64,000 bases of DNA from Bacillota bacterium (GTDB lineage Bacteria; Bacillota; Clostridia; Christensenellales; Aristaeellaceae): assembly GCA_023416585.1 (NCBI GenBank), contig JAEZHM010000088.1:1-64000 (forward strand), written 5' to 3'. This document shows, piece after piece, positions 62,913 to 64,000 of this stretch. The notes below the pieces were generated by a model. The model made no database searches, was not told the DNA's origin, and worked only from the letters and a program-made list of their open reading frames with translations. Position 1 is the stretch's first letter. The number at the start of each line of letters is the position of its first letter. The translations under genes and the position numbers were made by a program.

Positions 62913-63881
62913 TTGAATACAATTGTTATTCTAGATGGCTATACAGTGAACCCCGGGGACTTAAGCTGGGAAGGATTTAAAACGCTTGGGAAACTTACAG
63001 TATATGACCGCACGCACCTAAATGACGACGAAGATATTATACGAAGAATCGCAGATGCAAACATTATCTATACCAACAAAACACCGCTACGGCGTATCGT
63101 TTTTGAGAGCTGCCCAAATCTTCGCTTTGTGGGAGTGCTGGCAACCGGGTATAACGTAGTGGATACTGAAGCTGCCAGGGAACGAGGCGTCACAGTTTGC
63201 AACATCCCCACCTATGGCACGGACGCTGTGGCTCAATTTGCCATTGCTATGCTGCTGGAGATCTGCCACCATGTGGCACACCACAGCGACGCGGTGCACA
63301 ACGGCCGATGGACAAGCTGCCCGGATTTCTGTTTTTGGGATTATCCTCTCACTGAACTTGCAGGCAAAACCATGGGCATCATTGGTTTTGGCCGAATTGG
63401 TCAGGCAACGGGTCGAATCGCTAAATCTTTGGGCATTAATGTGATAGCATTTGATGAGTTCCAAAGCGAGTCGGGCAAAGCGCTGGCAAAGTATGTAAGC
63501 CTCAAGGTGCTTTTGTCCACCTCCGACGTTATTTCCATGCATTGTCCGCTAAGCCCGTCGACACAAGGAATCATCAACAAAAACACCATCGCCCAAATGA
63601 AGGATGGTGTCATCATTCTAAACAATAGCCGCGGACCTCTAATCGTAGAAACCGATCTGGCTGAAGCCTTAAACTGCGGTAAGGTTTACGCAGCAGGTCT
63701 GGATGTGGTTTCCACGGAGCCTATAAGGGAGGACAATCCCCTGCTGAAAGCAAAGAACTGCATCATCACACCTCACATCAGCTGGGCACCTAAGGAAAGT
63801 CGCCGGCGCTTGATGGATATTGCACTTAATAACCTTGTGCAATTCCTGGCTGGCATGCCAATGAATGTTGTGAATCAGTAA
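62913..63881 (+). CDS. D-2-hydroxyacid dehydrogenase (NAD-dependent)
   Basis: 322 residues from a TTG at 62913, chosen because AGGAG lies eight bases upstream; no ATG in the right place. The NAD fold motif is GIIGFGRIGQ (155-164 region) followed by an I-A-F-D acid that prefers NAD(H). Catalytic R240 (NNSRGPLI), E269 (STEP) and H288 (TPHISWAP) are intact. Related to glyoxylate/hydroxypyruvate reductases and phosphoglycerate dehydrogenase. Likely reduces hydroxypyruvate or glyoxylate to D-glycerate or glycolate. Confidence 0.9.
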   Translation: MNTIVILDGYTVNPGDLSWEGFKTLGKLTVYDRTHLNDDEDIIRRIADANIIYTNKTPLRRIVFESCPNLRFVGVLATGYNVVDTEAARERGVTVCNIPTYGTDAVAQFAIAMLLEICHHVAHHSDAVHNGRWTSCPDFCFWDYPLTELAGKTMGIIGFGRIGQATGRIAKSLGINVIAFDEFQSESGKALAKYVSLKVLLSTSDVISMHCPLSPSTQGIINKNTIAQMKDGVIILNNSRGPLIVETDLAEALNCGKVYAAGLDVVSTEPIREDNPLLKAKNCIITPHISWAPKESRRRLMDIALNNLVQFLAGMPMNVVNQ

Positions 63882-64000
63882 TTTATAGATAAACTTTAAT
63901 ATGGGAAGCAAAAGATCCATGACAAAGGAGGTATAAAGACAATACTAACAGATCAGCGGTTCAATCAAAACCCTTTTTAAAGCGATTCTGATGTGGCTTG
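63882..64000. other. End of window, no gene start visible
   Basis: AAAGGAGG at about 63924 looks like a ribosome site, but no ATG, GTG or TTG follows at a usual distance. Nothing else seen. Confidence 0.3.

Overview
The window looks like chromosomal DNA of a Gram-positive anaerobe of the Bacillota, most likely class Clostridia. This rests on gene content: YgiQ-type radical SAM protein, several ABC sugar importers with LplB/YtcP-type permeases, an ECF sigma factor with DUF4367 partners, NHEJ Ku/ligase, a PdaC-like deacetylase, a YmaF-domain protein and strong AGGAGG ribosome sites. No rRNA or ribosomal genes are present, so I cannot go below class level from sequence alone. Base composition is moderate to GC-rich in the first 41 kb; the mercury-methylation cluster and the debris zones look visibly more A+T-rich.

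Layout. 0-1.7 kb: start of a gene leaving the left edge, then two near-duplicate cassettes, each carrying a DUF559 endonuclease-like gene bounded by inverted copies of a small palindromic repeat. 1.7-8.4 kb: a GGDEF/HD-GYP c-di-GMP protein, a TetR-flavodoxin pair with a multi-operator promoter, a nitroreductase, and an XRE regulator with a pentad-repeat tail. 8.8-16.6 kb: a giant cyclic beta-1,2-glucan synthase-like enzyme. 17-22 kb: GNAT, ECF sigma operon, YgiQ. 22.4-30.2 kb: two low-complexity repeat proteins (one with a YmaF domain) flanking a GntR-regulated carbohydrate ABC importer with a PHP-family metallohydrolase. 30.3-32.7 kb: NHEJ operon (ku, ATP-dependent ligase, 75-aa protein). 32.8-41.2 kb: deacetylase, tail-anchored protein, DnaQ-like exonuclease, DUF4886, DUF998, MATE pump, and a three-domain carbohydrate-binding-like protein.

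41.4-43.2 kb holds the most notable locus: arsR-hgcA-hgcB, the gene pair for mercury methylation, under a promoter whose -10 lies inside a near-perfect 27-bp palindrome. Two tRNA-Ser genes (GCU, UGA) follow at 43.3-43.5 kb and may mark an island border.

44-64 kb is an accessory carbohydrate region. It has a membrane AraC-type sensor-regulator, a solute-binding protein with two permeases, a GH43-like protein, SMP-30 lactonase, DapA-family aldolase, enolase-superfamily sugar-acid dehydratase, SDR dehydrogenase, GH42-like hydrolase and flavin-reductase-like protein. SDR, lactonase, dehydratase and aldolase together would form a complete non-phosphorylating oxidative sugar pathway ending in pyruvate plus an aldehyde. 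Further right, a glyoxylate-carboligase-like ThDP enzyme, a TIM-barrel isomerase and a 2-hydroxyacid dehydrogenase recall gcl-hyi-glxR. Between these blocks lie gene graveyards: an in-frame GH38/GH125 mannosidase chimera, a dehydrogenase fragment with an internal deletion, and an acetate-kinase C-terminal fragment.
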